This document shows, one piece after another, positions 10,014 to 19,694 of a stretch of 64,000 nucleotides of DNA (its first letter is position 1; each line of letters opens with the position of its first letter). Origin of the DNA: Acaryochloris sp. CCMEE 5410 (lineage in GTDB: Bacteria; Cyanobacteriota; Cyanobacteriia; Thermosynechococcales; Thermosynechococcaceae); NCBI RefSeq assembly GCF_000238775.2, contig NZ_AFEJ02000001.1, positions 3,410,001 to 3,474,000 on the forward strand, given 5' to 3'. Made by a program: the position numbers and the translations under genes. The notes under the pieces were generated by a model that saw nothing but the letters and a program-made list of their open reading frames with translations, made no database searches and was not told the origin of the DNA.

Positions 10014-12341
10014 TTACTGCCGAGGACTGACTCGAAAAATATCAAACTCATCTTCCAGTTCTTCCGCATCAAAATAGTCATCATCAACATATTCTTCATG
10101 GGAGCCACCACTCGCATCTTCTCCAGAAAAATTAGACACCAACCCCAGAATTGGCAATCGCGAAGCCTGTAGATCTTTCAACATTTTGAGCAGGCTCGAT
10201 TGCTGCGTTTTACCAATCCCGACCACCATCAGCAAACCATCCGCATTGATCGACAAGAAATTAGCATCGGCATGCCCCTGAAGATAGGGCGTGTCATAAA
10301 TGACTAAATCAAACGTACTCTGGAGTTGTTCCATTAAATACTTCATTTGATTAGAGGCCGAAGACTTATTAGCCTTTGACCCCGTTTGTCCCGCAGTCAG
10401 CAACGACAGATTCTTCTGATAGGGCACCCGTTGAATCAACTCATTCGGATCCAGGTTGCGGTCTATCACATCACTCAATCCCTCTGCGTTGGGCACACCT
10501 AAGCGGGTATGGAGTTGTGGAAACGCCATATTGGCATCTACTAGCAATACGCGTTGTCCCATGCGGGCAGCAGACTGGGCCAGATAGAGAGCCACGGTGG
10601 TTTTTCCATCCCGAGCCGCCACAGAGCTGATCACCAAGGACCTTACAGGGGGTTCGATCGGCAAAAACCGAATCTTGGTATACAGGGCCTCTGCTGCTTG
10701 CAAAAAGGCCTGGTTTTGATGATTCGCCACAGAGGCTTCCCCAAACTCGCTACCATTGGGGTTCTTATCAATGGCTTCAATGGCTTGATTGAACGGTAGA
10801 CTCCCCAATAAGGGCAGCCGAGTTTGATCCGTTAAATCATCAATACTAAAAAAGGCATCTCGGTGTTTCTCTCGCAAGAGTGCAGCCCCTAACCCTAGCA
10901 AAAAGCCACCAATCACACCCAAGGCAATTTTTTTGGTCCGGCTCTGCTCCGGTAAAACCAAGTTACCTTCATCGTCGGTTCTGAGCTGTGGTTCCGTCGG
11001 AATTTGCCAAGGGATTTCTCTTTGTGCCGCTTCAACCTTTAAAGCTTCTCGTTTTAATAACAGCTGATTGAGGGTAGTGGTATCAATTTCTAGCTGACGA
11101 CTCAGTTGCTCGTACTTTCGCTTTACGGCAGGGAATCGGCGCAGTTGAGCATCCACCGTAGCTGCCGCTTGAACCGATGCCTGATTGCGTATTTCTAAGA
11201 CTTGAATTTCATTCAACGTGTCGATCATTTGCTGACTTAACGAGCGTTGAATAGAATTTTGAAACTGAGGTAAAGTGTTCGCACCAGAGGAGCCAGCGCG
11301 ACTTTGGCTAACCAGCTTACGCGTCTCCTGGTTCAATAAAGCCTGCAGATTTCTTTGGCGTTCTCGTAATTCTTGAACCACCGGGTTGGCATCCGTAAAA
11401 CGGGCTCTTTCTTGCGCCAACTGAGTCTCAATTTGCTTCAACTGATTCAGTAGCTCTTGATAACGCGGATCTTCACTAAGAGACGATGCAGCAATCACTT
11501 GATTGGGTGCTAGCCCTAGCTGTTTCTGCAAATTGGCATATAGTTTTTGCTGGGCTCGTAAATTCCGTTGGGTTTCTAACCGCTGAGTTTCGAGTTCCCT
11601 CGCCTGCTTTGCTAATTCAACCCCTTCACTATCCAAATCGCTGATGCGCTCTTGCTGTTGGAGGGTTTGCAACTGCCCTTCCAAACTATTGACCCGCTGC
11701 CTCAGTTCTGGCAGTTGTTGCTCAATAAAAGCCACCCCACCTCCAATCCGGCTTTTACGATCTTCAAGACTGTATTTGAGGTAGCCGTTGGCCAATTGTT
11801 CCAGCACATAGATAATTTTGACGCGATCGGCTGATTCATAACTAACTCGAATCAGCTTGGTTTTCTCAAACTCGTCCTGACCGATGCGCTCAACCTTCAT
11901 ATCTTTCAGCAATTCGTTGTAGCTGACTGGATATTTCGATTCAATTTGCTTCAAAATCCCCGCCAAGACTTTAGGACTCCTGAGCACTCGAATGAGCGTT
12001 GAGTAGTCTAGCCCTTCTTGATTGGGAATATTGCCATCACGAGACAAAACAGACGGATCGGTCAATCGACCCGTTTCTGTCACGGGCTCCACTAACAGCT
12101 GAAACTCTCCTTCATAGGTTAAGGGGCGACTCAGAACTAAATAAATCGTCAACCCAGCCACTAAGATGTTAATCCCACCAATCAGCAATATATTGCGACG
12201 AATCAACCGCCACAAAGGCCGAACGTTGAGTCCTTGCTTACCAGCAGACTGATGATTCTCTGGACTTCCTAAAGGCGTATACTCTGACTGCTCATAAGCC
12301 TGCATCAAAGATAAGGATTGTTCATCAAGTTCAGATTTCAT
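10014..12341 (-). CDS. Polysaccharide co-polymerase with BY-kinase domain (Wzz/Wzc/GumC type)
   Basis: This 775-residue inner-membrane protein has a cytosolic N-terminus, TM1 at about 49-71, a long periplasmic Wzz-type coiled coil, TM2 at about 470-492, and a cytosolic P-loop tyrosine-kinase domain. The kinase motifs are AARDGKTT (K580), Walker A' VLLVDAN (D602) and Walker B VIYDTP (D683). These proteins control chain length and export of capsular or exopolysaccharide. The C-terminal tail is acidic and has only two closely spaced tyrosines instead of the usual Tyr cluster, so autophosphorylation may be limited. It is followed by a GT2 gene, and the two are likely co-transcribed. Confidence 0.9.
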   Translation of the reverse strand: MKSELDEQSLSLMQAYEQSEYTPLGSPENHQSAGKQGLNVRPLWRLIRRNILLIGGINILVAGLTIYLVLSRPLTYEGEFQLLVEPVTETGRLTDPSVLSRDGNIPNQEGLDYSTLIRVLRSPKVLAGILKQIESKYPVSYNELLKDMKVERIGQDEFEKTKLIRVSYESADRVKIIYVLEQLANGYLKYSLEDRKSRIGGGVAFIEQQLPELRQRVNSLEGQLQTLQQQERISDLDSEGVELAKQARELETQRLETQRNLRAQQKLYANLQKQLGLAPNQVIAASSLSEDPRYQELLNQLKQIETQLAQERARFTDANPVVQELRERQRNLQALLNQETRKLVSQSRAGSSGANTLPQFQNSIQRSLSQQMIDTLNEIQVLEIRNQASVQAAATVDAQLRRFPAVKRKYEQLSRQLEIDTTTLNQLLLKREALKVEAAQREIPWQIPTEPQLRTDDEGNLVLPEQSRTKKIALGVIGGFLLGLGAALLREKHRDAFFSIDDLTDQTRLPLLGSLPFNQAIEAIDKNPNGSEFGEASVANHQNQAFLQAAEALYTKIRFLPIEPPVRSLVISSVAARDGKTTVALYLAQSAARMGQRVLLVDANMAFPQLHTRLGVPNAEGLSDVIDRNLDPNELIQRVPYQKNLSLLTAGQTGSKANKSSASNQMKYLMEQLQSTFDLVIYDTPYLQGHADANFLSINADGLLMVVGIGKTQQSSLLKMLKDLQASRLPILGLVSNFSGEDASGGSHEEYVDDDYFDAEELEDEFDIFRVSPRQ

Positions 12342-13047
12342 CGTGACCTCAAAGGAGAAGGCTCAGGACCCTACATACATCAAAATACTAACTTGCAAAT
12401 CGATAGGAGAATGAATTCACGAGCCTGAGTCGGTTCTTGCACACCATATTTTAAGATTTATCTGCTGTTTCCACGCCAAATTACATCAACAATTAGAGTC
12501 TTTCTGGAGAGAATATTTTTTTGATGAGTTCGAAAGTACTGTTCTCTCCCGTGGTCTCTTGCGTTTGAGAGACAGAACTGTCTTTGCTGCTTGATAAATA
12601 GTATAACGAGGTATTTTCAAGAGCGTAAAATAGCTACAATTGCTAAAAGCCTTATGGCTCAAGACTTTACACCTTACCTTAAGTCAAATAGCCCATCATG
12701 AAAAATTTTAATTCTCACAGAAAATATTTTATTTAAACTTCTATAATTTATCCCACCCTATACCTCATAAGTCCCTCACACTCTGAGAGTAGTTTTGTGA
12801 CAAGATATTTTATTGAGTATGGCAGCAGGGTATAAATTATTCAGTGAATCTAACTTCTTTTTCCCTAAGATTCATATTAAAATTGCCCTATTCAAAAGAA
12901 TCTTTTCATTTAATTTCTCTTGTGTTGCCACTTTTATTTTCTTTGGCTATCCTTATGGAGTGTAATTTAGATCACAGCATTTCTTGTTTCACAAAACGGA
13001 CTTGCAGGGGCATCCTAAAACCTATATTTTCAAAAGCGAGAGCACTC
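12342..13047. other. AT-rich divergent promoter region
   Basis: About 700 bases lie between the BY-kinase gene (leftward) and the exported protein at 13048 (rightward). The open frame of the rightward gene extends up to a GTG at 12844, but that part is AT-rich and would place about 68 residues ahead of a clean signal peptide, so I treat it as non-coding. No RNA gene is recognisable. Confidence 0.5.
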
Positions 13048-13635
13048 ATGGATAAATTAATGAGAGTGGCCAGATTATCGGTTTTGGTTGGTGTTGTCTC
13101 CTTTTGCCCAACAATTATTATCACCCCAGCAGCTTCTGCAGAGTCTATTTCACCTACTACTGCAGTAGGACAAGCTCCTCAAAATTACGGTATCGTTCGG
13201 TCAGCAGGCCTCAACACTCTTGAAATTAGACATTTAAGTGGGGGTTATCGGACATACTCGGTTTCCAGTGATTTAACCGCTTCCATGGCTTTAGGCCCAG
13301 GAGACTTTGTAGCCTTTAATGCGGATGCCAACGGCACACTCACCGAACTCCGTCCCCCTCAAATTGCTCGCATTTTTGAAGGAACAATTTCTAACATTCA
13401 AGGCAATCAGATTACGATTGTTGCACCGGACGGTTCATCTTTGACAACAACCGTTGCCGCCAATTCCATTAATCGGCTAAAGCTATCTCTTGGGACAGGC
13501 TTAAGCGTGACTCAATACGAAGGCATTAGTGCCACGAAAGTATGCTGCATTTCTAAGTTTACACAACAGCCTCCCGTGGTCGTACCTCCGGAACCCGCGG
13601 CTGAACCTCCTCAACCTATCCCAGCCTTATGGTAG
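13048..13635 (+). CDS. Exported protein of unknown function
   Basis: I chose the ATG at 13048 because it begins a good signal peptide: basic MDKLMRVAR, a hydrophobic core, and a likely cleavage after AASA near residue 30. A weak GAGAG sits 8-12 bases upstream. The mature part (about 165 residues) has two small beta-rich segments with IRHLSGGYRTYSV and a related GTISNIQGNQITIVAPDGSSLTTTV, a pair of cysteines (KVCCIS), and a proline-rich tail (about PPVVVPPEPAAEPP). It precedes a PEP-CTERM protein by about 110 bp on the same strand, so both may be surface proteins. I do not recognise the family. Confidence 0.65.
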   Translation: MDKLMRVARLSVLVGVVSFCPTIIITPAASAESISPTTAVGQAPQNYGIVRSAGLNTLEIRHLSGGYRTYSVSSDLTASMALGPGDFVAFNADANGTLTELRPPQIARIFEGTISNIQGNQITIVAPDGSSLTTTVAANSINRLKLSLGTGLSVTQYEGISATKVCCISKFTQQPPVVVPPEPAAEPPQPIPALW

Positions 13636-13747
13636 ACTCACTCCTTCTCAAGACCTCAAACAACAGCTGGCTCCTTCGAGGTCCGTCCCTTGATCCAGCT
13701 ATAACTCTTTTTCAGATTGATCCTGGGGAAATAGGGAGTAAACGCAA

Positions 13748-14491
13748 ATGAACAACATTAATAAACATCCATCTCAAACGATTGGCCTCGCCATCACCCT
13801 AGCGGGTATTATCCACACACTGCCCCTACACGCAGCGCAACTCAACTTTGATCAATCAGAAACCGAGGGCAGTCTAACAACCCCCAACGCTATTAGTAAT
13901 TGTGCCCAAGAGTCTGATCCAAATTTGACATCCCAGTCTAATCCAGAGGTCTCCAATCTATCCCAAACCTTGACACTGGGCTCCACTCTTATTGCTGATA
14001 ATCGTGCCACGGCAAATGATGCTGGTTTGTTCACATCCGAGTCATCCTTAGTCGCTCAATCGGTCATAGATGATTGCTGTGTTGTTGGAGACACAGCTAT
14101 TGGTGGCCCTTCTGCTTTTGAAGATGCTGCATTATGCGGTCTGGGTGGCGTACCTCCAACCGGGGGAGCTGCGCCGGGTGGCTTTCCTTTTCCTGTACTA
14201 GCCGCTTTAGCGCCAGCAGCAGCTGTTCCTTTAATCGCAACAGGTGGAGATCCAGAACCCACTCCAACGCCTACCCCAACACCAACACCTACTCCGACAC
14301 CGACACCAACACCCACTCCTACTCCAACGCCTACCCCGACACCAACACCTACTCCAACGCCGACACCCACTCCAACACCGCCTCCCACCAAGCCTCCAGA
14401 AAAAGTACCTGAGCCATCTACAATGGCTGGACTGCTGATTGGCGGTGCTATCTTCGGCATCTACAAACGGAGAAAGAAATCAAAAGACTAG
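13748..14491 (+). CDS. PEP-CTERM surface protein with Pro-Thr tract
   Basis: This 247-residue protein has an N-terminal signal peptide (about 1-31, ending LHAAQ), a Ser/Thr/Asn-rich middle, a run of about twenty Pro-Thr dipeptides (about 171-216), and a C-terminal sorting signal: VPEPST, a hydrophobic helix, then KRRKK (about 220-247). PEP-CTERM proteins are processed by an exosortase, usually in strains that make exopolysaccharide, and the Wzz/GT2 genes are nearby. No exosortase gene is in the window. The PT tract is probably an extended, glycosylatable stalk (inference). Start ATG at 13748 follows AGGGAGTAAACGCAA, a plausible ribosome-binding site. Confidence 0.85.
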   Translation: MNNINKHPSQTIGLAITLAGIIHTLPLHAAQLNFDQSETEGSLTTPNAISNCAQESDPNLTSQSNPEVSNLSQTLTLGSTLIADNRATANDAGLFTSESSLVAQSVIDDCCVVGDTAIGGPSAFEDAALCGLGGVPPTGGAAPGGFPFPVLAALAPAAAVPLIATGGDPEPTPTPTPTPTPTPTPTPTPTPTPTPTPTPTPTPTPTPTPTPPPTKPPEKVPEPSTMAGLLIGGAIFGIYKRRKKSKD

Positions 14492-14512
14492 CGACGCCAG
14501 CTTTACTTCTTA

Positions 14513-14552
14513 AGCAAATAGCGACGGCCTAAAAAGACCGTCGCTATTTGCT
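14513..14552. terminator. Strong hairpin between convergent genes
   Basis: AGCAAATAGCGACGG pairs perfectly with CCGTCGCTATTTGCT (15 bp) around a short A-rich loop. It sits between the end of the PEP-CTERM gene and the end of sqdB. No long T-run follows on the plus strand. It probably terminates transcription from both sides. Confidence 0.8.
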
Positions 14553-14582
14553 CCAATTTCAGCTAGGTAGTCGTGAATCTGC

Positions 14583-15746
14583 CTATTTACGCCACTTAGA
14601 CGTACATAGGATTTTGGAGTGATCGCACCGATCTTTATACTTCGCTGCAATTTCAGTTACTTCTTTCATCAGGCCAACATCTAACTTCGTCGGTTGCAGA
14701 CCTAAATCCATAAAGCACTTATTCTCAACAAATAATTCGTTTTCTGCTGCCTCTGTTCTGGGATTTTCTAAGTAGTCAATCTTAGCGCCAGTAATATCTG
14801 CAATAATCTTAGCCAAATCCCTCACCCGGTGGGTTTCAGTCATTTGGTTAAAGATTTTGACGCGCTCCCCTGATTCAGGAGGATTCTCAACGGCTAGTTG
14901 AATACATTTAACGGTGTCTTGGATATGAATAAATGCTCGGGTCTGACCACCCGTGCCATGCACTGTTAAGGGGTGGCCAATGGCGGCCTGCATCAGAAAT
15001 CGGTTCAGGACAGTCCCATAATCACCATCATAATCAAAGCGATTAATCAGGCGTTCATCCTGCTTTGTATCTTCTGTATTCGTTCCCCAGACCACACCTT
15101 GGTGCAAGTCGGTGACTCGAATCTTATCATTCTTGTTGTAGTAATAGAAGAAGAGCTGATCCTGGGTTTTAGTCATGTGATAAACACTGCCCGGATCCGC
15201 AGGATAGAGGATTTGCTTTTCAACCACCTCACCGGTATCAATCACCACCTGAACATCGAGATAGCCTTCAGGAATCTTCATGCCAGCAGTACCATAGCCA
15301 TAAACGCCCATGGTGCCCAGGTGAACCACGTGGATATCCAGGCCAGATTCAACGATGGCAGCTAAAACGTTATTGGTCGCATTGAGATTGTTATTAACCG
15401 TATAGCGCTTTTGCCGGGATGACTTCATGGAATACGGTGCAGCCCGTTGCTCAGCGAAATGCACAACCACATCAGGGCGATAGGTGCAAAACAGATTTAA
15501 GAGCCGATCATATTCCGCCGCGATATCGAAGTTGTAGAACTGAATATGCTTGCCTGTTATGTCTTGCCAGGTCTTCAGGCGAATCGAAATCGGACTAATG
15601 GGGGTTAACGAGTTGGTCTCCAACTCATTATCAATGTTGCGCCTGGATAAATTATCTACAATGACAACATCATGGCCAAGTTTGGATAGATGTAGCGCAG
15701 TTGGCCAGCCGCAGAACCCATCACCGCCCAATATTACAATGTTCAT
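14583..15746 (-). CDS. sqdB: UDP-sulfoquinovose synthase
   Basis: A 387-residue short-chain dehydrogenase/epimerase-like enzyme that makes UDP-sulfoquinovose from UDP-glucose and sulfite, the head-group donor for the thylakoid sulfolipid SQDG. The N-terminal NAD site is GGDGFCGWP (7-15). The family-specific HFAEQRAAPYSMKS (about 96-109) and the catalytic T145, Y189 and K193 (YHMTK) are all present. Length matches SQD1/SqdB. It stands alone; the glycosyltransferase partner SqdX is not in the window. Its promoter must lie in the 262-base gap at 15747-16008. Confidence 0.96.
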   Translation of the reverse strand: MNIVILGGDGFCGWPTALHLSKLGHDVVIVDNLSRRNIDNELETNSLTPISPISIRLKTWQDITGKHIQFYNFDIAAEYDRLLNLFCTYRPDVVVHFAEQRAAPYSMKSSRQKRYTVNNNLNATNNVLAAIVESGLDIHVVHLGTMGVYGYGTAGMKIPEGYLDVQVVIDTGEVVEKQILYPADPGSVYHMTKTQDQLFFYYYNKNDKIRVTDLHQGVVWGTNTEDTKQDERLINRFDYDGDYGTVLNRFLMQAAIGHPLTVHGTGGQTRAFIHIQDTVKCIQLAVENPPESGERVKIFNQMTETHRVRDLAKIIADITGAKIDYLENPRTEAAENELFVENKCFMDLGLQPTKLDVGLMKEVTEIAAKYKDRCDHSKILCTSKWRK

Positions 15747-16008
15747 GCTTTGTCCCTAAACCGAATGTCTCAATTACAGACGAGAATTTGAATCTTCAGA
15801 ATTGCTGGTCAGTCAACGACACACCCTTTTCAGCAACCGTTAGATACGCTACCCGTTTATAACAGCTTCATAGTCTTTAAGAATATCTCAAATCGGGGAC
15901 CATCACGATTTGGGGTTGTGACAATGCTCAGATCGTATTTTGGTCAACCGCTGGGATACGGTGAGTCTTAAAAATGATAAGGTTCAGCGTCTAGACCTCA
16001 CATGGACT

Positions 16009-17196
16009 TTAGGCTTTAGACATGACGAAATTGGCAAAGCTTAGCTCGTTGACCTTATTCCATTTGTAAACCTTTTCGCGAAAGGCTTTCCAGGGTTCAT
16101 AGATCTCTTTAAAGCTAGCCTCTTTTGCCGCGTTCTCCTCATAGATCTCAAAGGAGATTTTTTGGGCGGCTTGCAGGATATCGTCGCTATAGCGAGTGAG
16201 TTGCGTCCCCCCTGCCACTAACTGAGAGATAACATCACGGTTTAAGGCATCATAGGCAGCCAACATATTGATATTGGCTTCGTAGGCCGCCGTTTTGAAG
16301 ATTTCTTGGTATTCCTTGGGCAATTTATCCCAAGCTTGGCGATTGACTAGGACATCGAGGGTCGGACCGGGTTCCCACCAGCCGGGATAGTAATAGTATT
16401 TGGCGGCTTTTTGTAAACCGAGTTTCTGGTCATCATAGGGTCCCACCCATTCTGCGGCGTCGATGGTGTTTCGTTCTAAGGCCAGAAAAATATCGCCACC
16501 GGGCAGGACTTGCACATTGACTCCTAGCTGCCGCATCACTTCACCCCCTAACCCAGGGATCCGCATTTTGAGTCCTTTTAGATCGCTAGCCGTTTTGATC
16601 TGGCGTTTGAACCAGCCGCCCATTTGCGCTCCCGTGTTACCCGCCGGGAAGTTAATGACGCCAAAATCTGCATAAATTTTTTGCATGGCTTCCAGACCAC
16701 CGCCATGATAGAGCCAGGCATTTTGCTGCTGGGCAGTCAAGCCAAAGGGAACGGCAGTGGCAAAACCCAGAGCGGGGTTTTTACCAATGTAGTAGTAACT
16801 AGCGGTATGACCACATTGGACACTACCGGAGCGAACCGTGTCTAAGACTTCTAAGGGTGGGGCAATTTCGCCCCCCGGTGAGACCTGAATTTGAAACCGA
16901 CCATCGGTCATGGCACTGACGCGATCGCTAATGGTTTTGGCACCGCCATAGATGGTATCTAAGGATTCTTGCCAACTAGTGGCCATGCGCCAGCGCACCT
17001 TGGGTAAGGCACCAGAACTGCTGGTGGAGGAGCGCCGACAGGCGGCAAGAGTGGTGGTTGCGATCGCACCCACTGCCGAATTTCGTAATAACTTGCGTCG
17101 TTTCAACTGTTCGCTCCTCAACCCTACAGGGGCCATCTCGCTAAGCCTGCTATCAGAGGACTTTCGGCAAATCTTCCGAGAGATAACCGCCTCCAA
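16009..17196 (-). CDS. TRAP transporter solute-binding protein (DctP family), orphan
   Basis: A 395-residue periplasmic binding protein of the TRAP family (TakP/DctP-like). The N-terminus has KRRKLLRNS (32-40) followed by a hydrophobic stretch and a lipobox ending at C53 (TLAAC), suggesting a lipoprotein, possibly Tat-exported. The true start may be M21, which leaves a normal-length leader. Family motifs seen are VRWRMATSW, the central [10 protein letters not shown] with its ligand-binding Arg, and [10 protein letters not shown]. The known ligands of this branch are organic acids. The DctQ/DctM membrane partners are not adjacent. The gene is divergent from the GH2-GH9 pair, with 161 bp between them. 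Confidence 0.88.
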   Translation of the reverse strand: MEAVISRKICRKSSDSRLSEMAPVGLRSEQLKRRKLLRNSAVGAIATTTLAACRRSSTSSSGALPKVRWRMATSWQESLDTIYGGAKTISDRVSAMTDGRFQIQVSPGGEIAPPLEVLDTVRSGSVQCGHTASYYYIGKNPALGFATAVPFGLTAQQQNAWLYHGGGLEAMQKIYADFGVINFPAGNTGAQMGGWFKRQIKTASDLKGLKMRIPGLGGEVMRQLGVNVQVLPGGDIFLALERNTIDAAEWVGPYDDQKLGLQKAAKYYYYPGWWEPGPTLDVLVNRQAWDKLPKEYQEIFKTAAYEANINMLAAYDALNRDVISQLVAGGTQLTRYSDDILQAAQKISFEIYEENAAKEASFKEIYEPWKAFREKVYKWNKVNELSFANFVMSKA

Positions 17197-17357
17197 TCCT
17201 ACCGATAAATGAATCCCCTACCGGAAAACGCAACAGAATGTTGCCATTCCTGCCCAATTCCCCCGATTTTTTAGGCAGAGGAGTAAATCAAGACTGTCGC
17301 TTCATGCAGTAGTAGGGGAACGCTAGGGCCATAAATTAACTTGTCTCTAGTAGCAAG

Positions 17358-19694
17358 ATGTCGAAAAGGCGACGATACCGACCGTTTTTAATTCTATTTG
17401 CGATTGGAATGTTCCTAGGATGCTTAACTGCCACGCATCCTAGACTGATCGCCAATCCTCACTTATTCCATGCCCAGGCTTACTGGACTCCGACGGTTAC
17501 CCAGACGGTCAATCAAACCTCCTTGGCGGGAACCTGGGAGTTTCAAGCTGATCCGCAGCCCCCAGCAGATAAGCTCTTGCTACAGCCGAGCGGACCGGAT
17601 ATTCCACCGGTCCCCCAGGGCCAATGGCAGGAGATTACCGTGCCTTCCAACTGGTATTTGCAAGGGCAAGATGTATCGGGGGTGGTTTGGTATCGCCATC
17701 AATTTCGCGCCAATAGCCAATGGCGGGGGAAGATCACCCGCCTCGTTTTTTCGGGGGTGGACTACACCGCCGATGTTTGGCTAAACGGACAATATCTAGG
17801 GTTTCACGAGGGCTATTTTCAGCCTTTTTCCTTTGATGTATCCAAGGCTCTGATGTTTTCGGGGCAGAATGAATTATTGGTGCGGGTCAACAGTCCCCTA
17901 GAGCCTGAAGGGCAAGATTGGTCCCTGCGTAAACGGTTAATTAAAGGCATTTTTAGCCACCACGATACCCGTCCGGGTGGCGCATGGACCGATCGCGGTC
18001 AGGAGAAAAATACGGGAGGTATTTGGGCACCCGTATTTTTGCAAGTCTCTGATCAAATCGCCATTGAGACGATTCAAATTACCCCGAAGTTCGATGACGA
18101 CTATCAACGGGCCACGGCCAAGGTGGATCTGATGGTCAACTCTCCAGGGCTGGGCAAAATCACTCTAGATGCCCATGTGCAGCTAGTACCCGAGAACTTT
18201 GAGGGAGTACCCATTGGCCCCATTCAAGTGCAGCGCACCCTGCACCAGGGAGCCAATCACCTCAAGCTAGAGGTTCCCGTAGACGACCCCAAACTCTGGT
18301 GGTCTTGGGAACATGGAGATCCCAATCTATATCGCCTCACGGTACAGTTGGCCGATGGCAAACGGCTACTGGATAAGGCCTCTGATGTGTTTGGCTTTCG
18401 CACCATTCAGTTTGACCCGATAGAAAAAATCTGGCGTTTGAATGGTCGCCGCCTCTTTTTACGAGGCACTAATTACATTGCCACCCAATGGCTAAGCGAA
18501 ATGACGCCGGACAAGTACCAAGCGGATATTGACCTGATGAAGGAGGCCAATATCAATACGGTGCGGGTTCATGCCCATGTGATCGGCAAGGAGTTTTATG
18601 AACTGTGCGATCGCAACGGCGTATTTGTCTGGCAAGACTTCCCCTTGCAGTGGGGCTATGAAGATACGCCCCAATTTCTCAAGGAAGCCACCCGCCAAGC
18701 CCAGGATATGATTGGTTACCTTTATAACCATCCCTCGATTCTGGCCTGGAGTCTGCATAATGAGCCGCCCTGGGATGCGGACTGGATGAAGTATAAGTAC
18801 GAGTCCTATGATCCAGAGCAAAATCGCGAGCTAGATGCCAAGCTATTTGCCAATCTCCAAGGAGAAGACCCGACCCGTCTACTCCATCCCGTATCTACCG
18901 TGGGGGAGCACCCCTGGTGGGGCTGGTATTCCCACACGATGTATAAATATGCAGAACCGACCACGGAAGCAATTATTTCCGAATTTGGCGCCCAAGCCTT
19001 ACCCCACCTAGCGTCCCTGCGGCGCATCTTTACGGAGGACGAGCTATGGCCGGATACGGAAGCGGAATGGGACAAGTGGCTTTACCACAACTTTCAGCGC
19101 CATGAAACCTTCAATATTGCCAAGGTGCCCATGGGCAATACCACCCAGGAGTTTATTGATAACACCCAGCAGTACCAATCCCAACTGATTCAGTTTGCCG
19201 CCGAAGCCTATCGCCGCCAGCGCTATCAGCCCGTTTCATCCATTTTTCAATTTATGTTTGTAGAGGATTGGCCGTCCATCAACTGGGGCATTGTCGATTA
19301 CTGGCGACAGCCTAAGCCCGGCCATGAAGCCCTGAAATGGGCCTATCAGCCCGTCTTACCCAGTATTGCGTGGCCGCAACTCACCTGGACCTTGGGAGAA
19401 ACGGTAGAGCTAGAACTCTGGGCCATCAACGATTTGTGGAAAGACTATCCAGAGGCCATCTTTACCTATTCTTTGCACCAGAATCAACAACGCCTCAAAT
19501 CCGGTCAAAGTCGGATTAATTTGGCTGCCGATAGTAGTCAGCCCGTAGATAAGATCTTTTTCCAGCCCCAGAACTTGGGTAGCTACACCGTCACCGCCAC
19601 CCTCAAGGATCGGTTAGGGACGGTCTTAGGAGAAAACCAGTTTGTATTTGATGTGATGGATCGGGGGGAGCCAACCAATGAGTCGACGTCGTAA
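17358..19694 (+). CDS. Secreted glycoside hydrolase family 2 enzyme
   Basis: A 778-residue GH2 enzyme (beta-galactosidase/mannosidase/glucuronidase class). A signal peptide or anchor lies at about 1-40. Next come a sugar-binding jelly roll (SLAGTWEFQ, VPSNWYLQGQDVSGVVWYRH), Ig-like domains, and the TIM barrel with acid/base E469 in SLHNEPPWD and nucleophile E542 in ISEFGAQ. The retaining catalytic pair is intact. The specificity is not clear from motifs. It overlaps the following GH9 gene by 17 bp, so the two are almost certainly translated together and may act in sequence on a beta-glucan-type polymer (inference). Confidence 0.9.
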   Translation: MSKRRRYRPFLILFAIGMFLGCLTATHPRLIANPHLFHAQAYWTPTVTQTVNQTSLAGTWEFQADPQPPADKLLLQPSGPDIPPVPQGQWQEITVPSNWYLQGQDVSGVVWYRHQFRANSQWRGKITRLVFSGVDYTADVWLNGQYLGFHEGYFQPFSFDVSKALMFSGQNELLVRVNSPLEPEGQDWSLRKRLIKGIFSHHDTRPGGAWTDRGQEKNTGGIWAPVFLQVSDQIAIETIQITPKFDDDYQRATAKVDLMVNSPGLGKITLDAHVQLVPENFEGVPIGPIQVQRTLHQGANHLKLEVPVDDPKLWWSWEHGDPNLYRLTVQLADGKRLLDKASDVFGFRTIQFDPIEKIWRLNGRRLFLRGTNYIATQWLSEMTPDKYQADIDLMKEANINTVRVHAHVIGKEFYELCDRNGVFVWQDFPLQWGYEDTPQFLKEATRQAQDMIGYLYNHPSILAWSLHNEPPWDADWMKYKYESYDPEQNRELDAKLFANLQGEDPTRLLHPVSTVGEHPWWGWYSHTMYKYAEPTTEAIISEFGAQALPHLASLRRIFTEDELWPDTEAEWDKWLYHNFQRHETFNIAKVPMGNTTQEFIDNTQQYQSQLIQFAAEAYRRQRYQPVSSIFQFMFVEDWPSINWGIVDYWRQPKPGHEALKWAYQPVLPSIAWPQLTWTLGETVELELWAINDLWKDYPEAIFTYSLHQNQQRLKSGQSRINLAADSSQPVDKIFFQPQNLGSYTVTATLKDRLGTVLGENQFVFDVMDRGEPTNESTS

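Noticed and set aside
12844-13047. N-terminal extension of the exported protein at 13048
   Set aside because: It is AT-rich with poor coding character and would hide a clean signal peptide that begins at 13048.
14056-14460. Minus-strand frame rich in Gly-Val
   Set aside because: It is the antisense shadow of the Pro-Thr tract of the PEP-CTERM gene.
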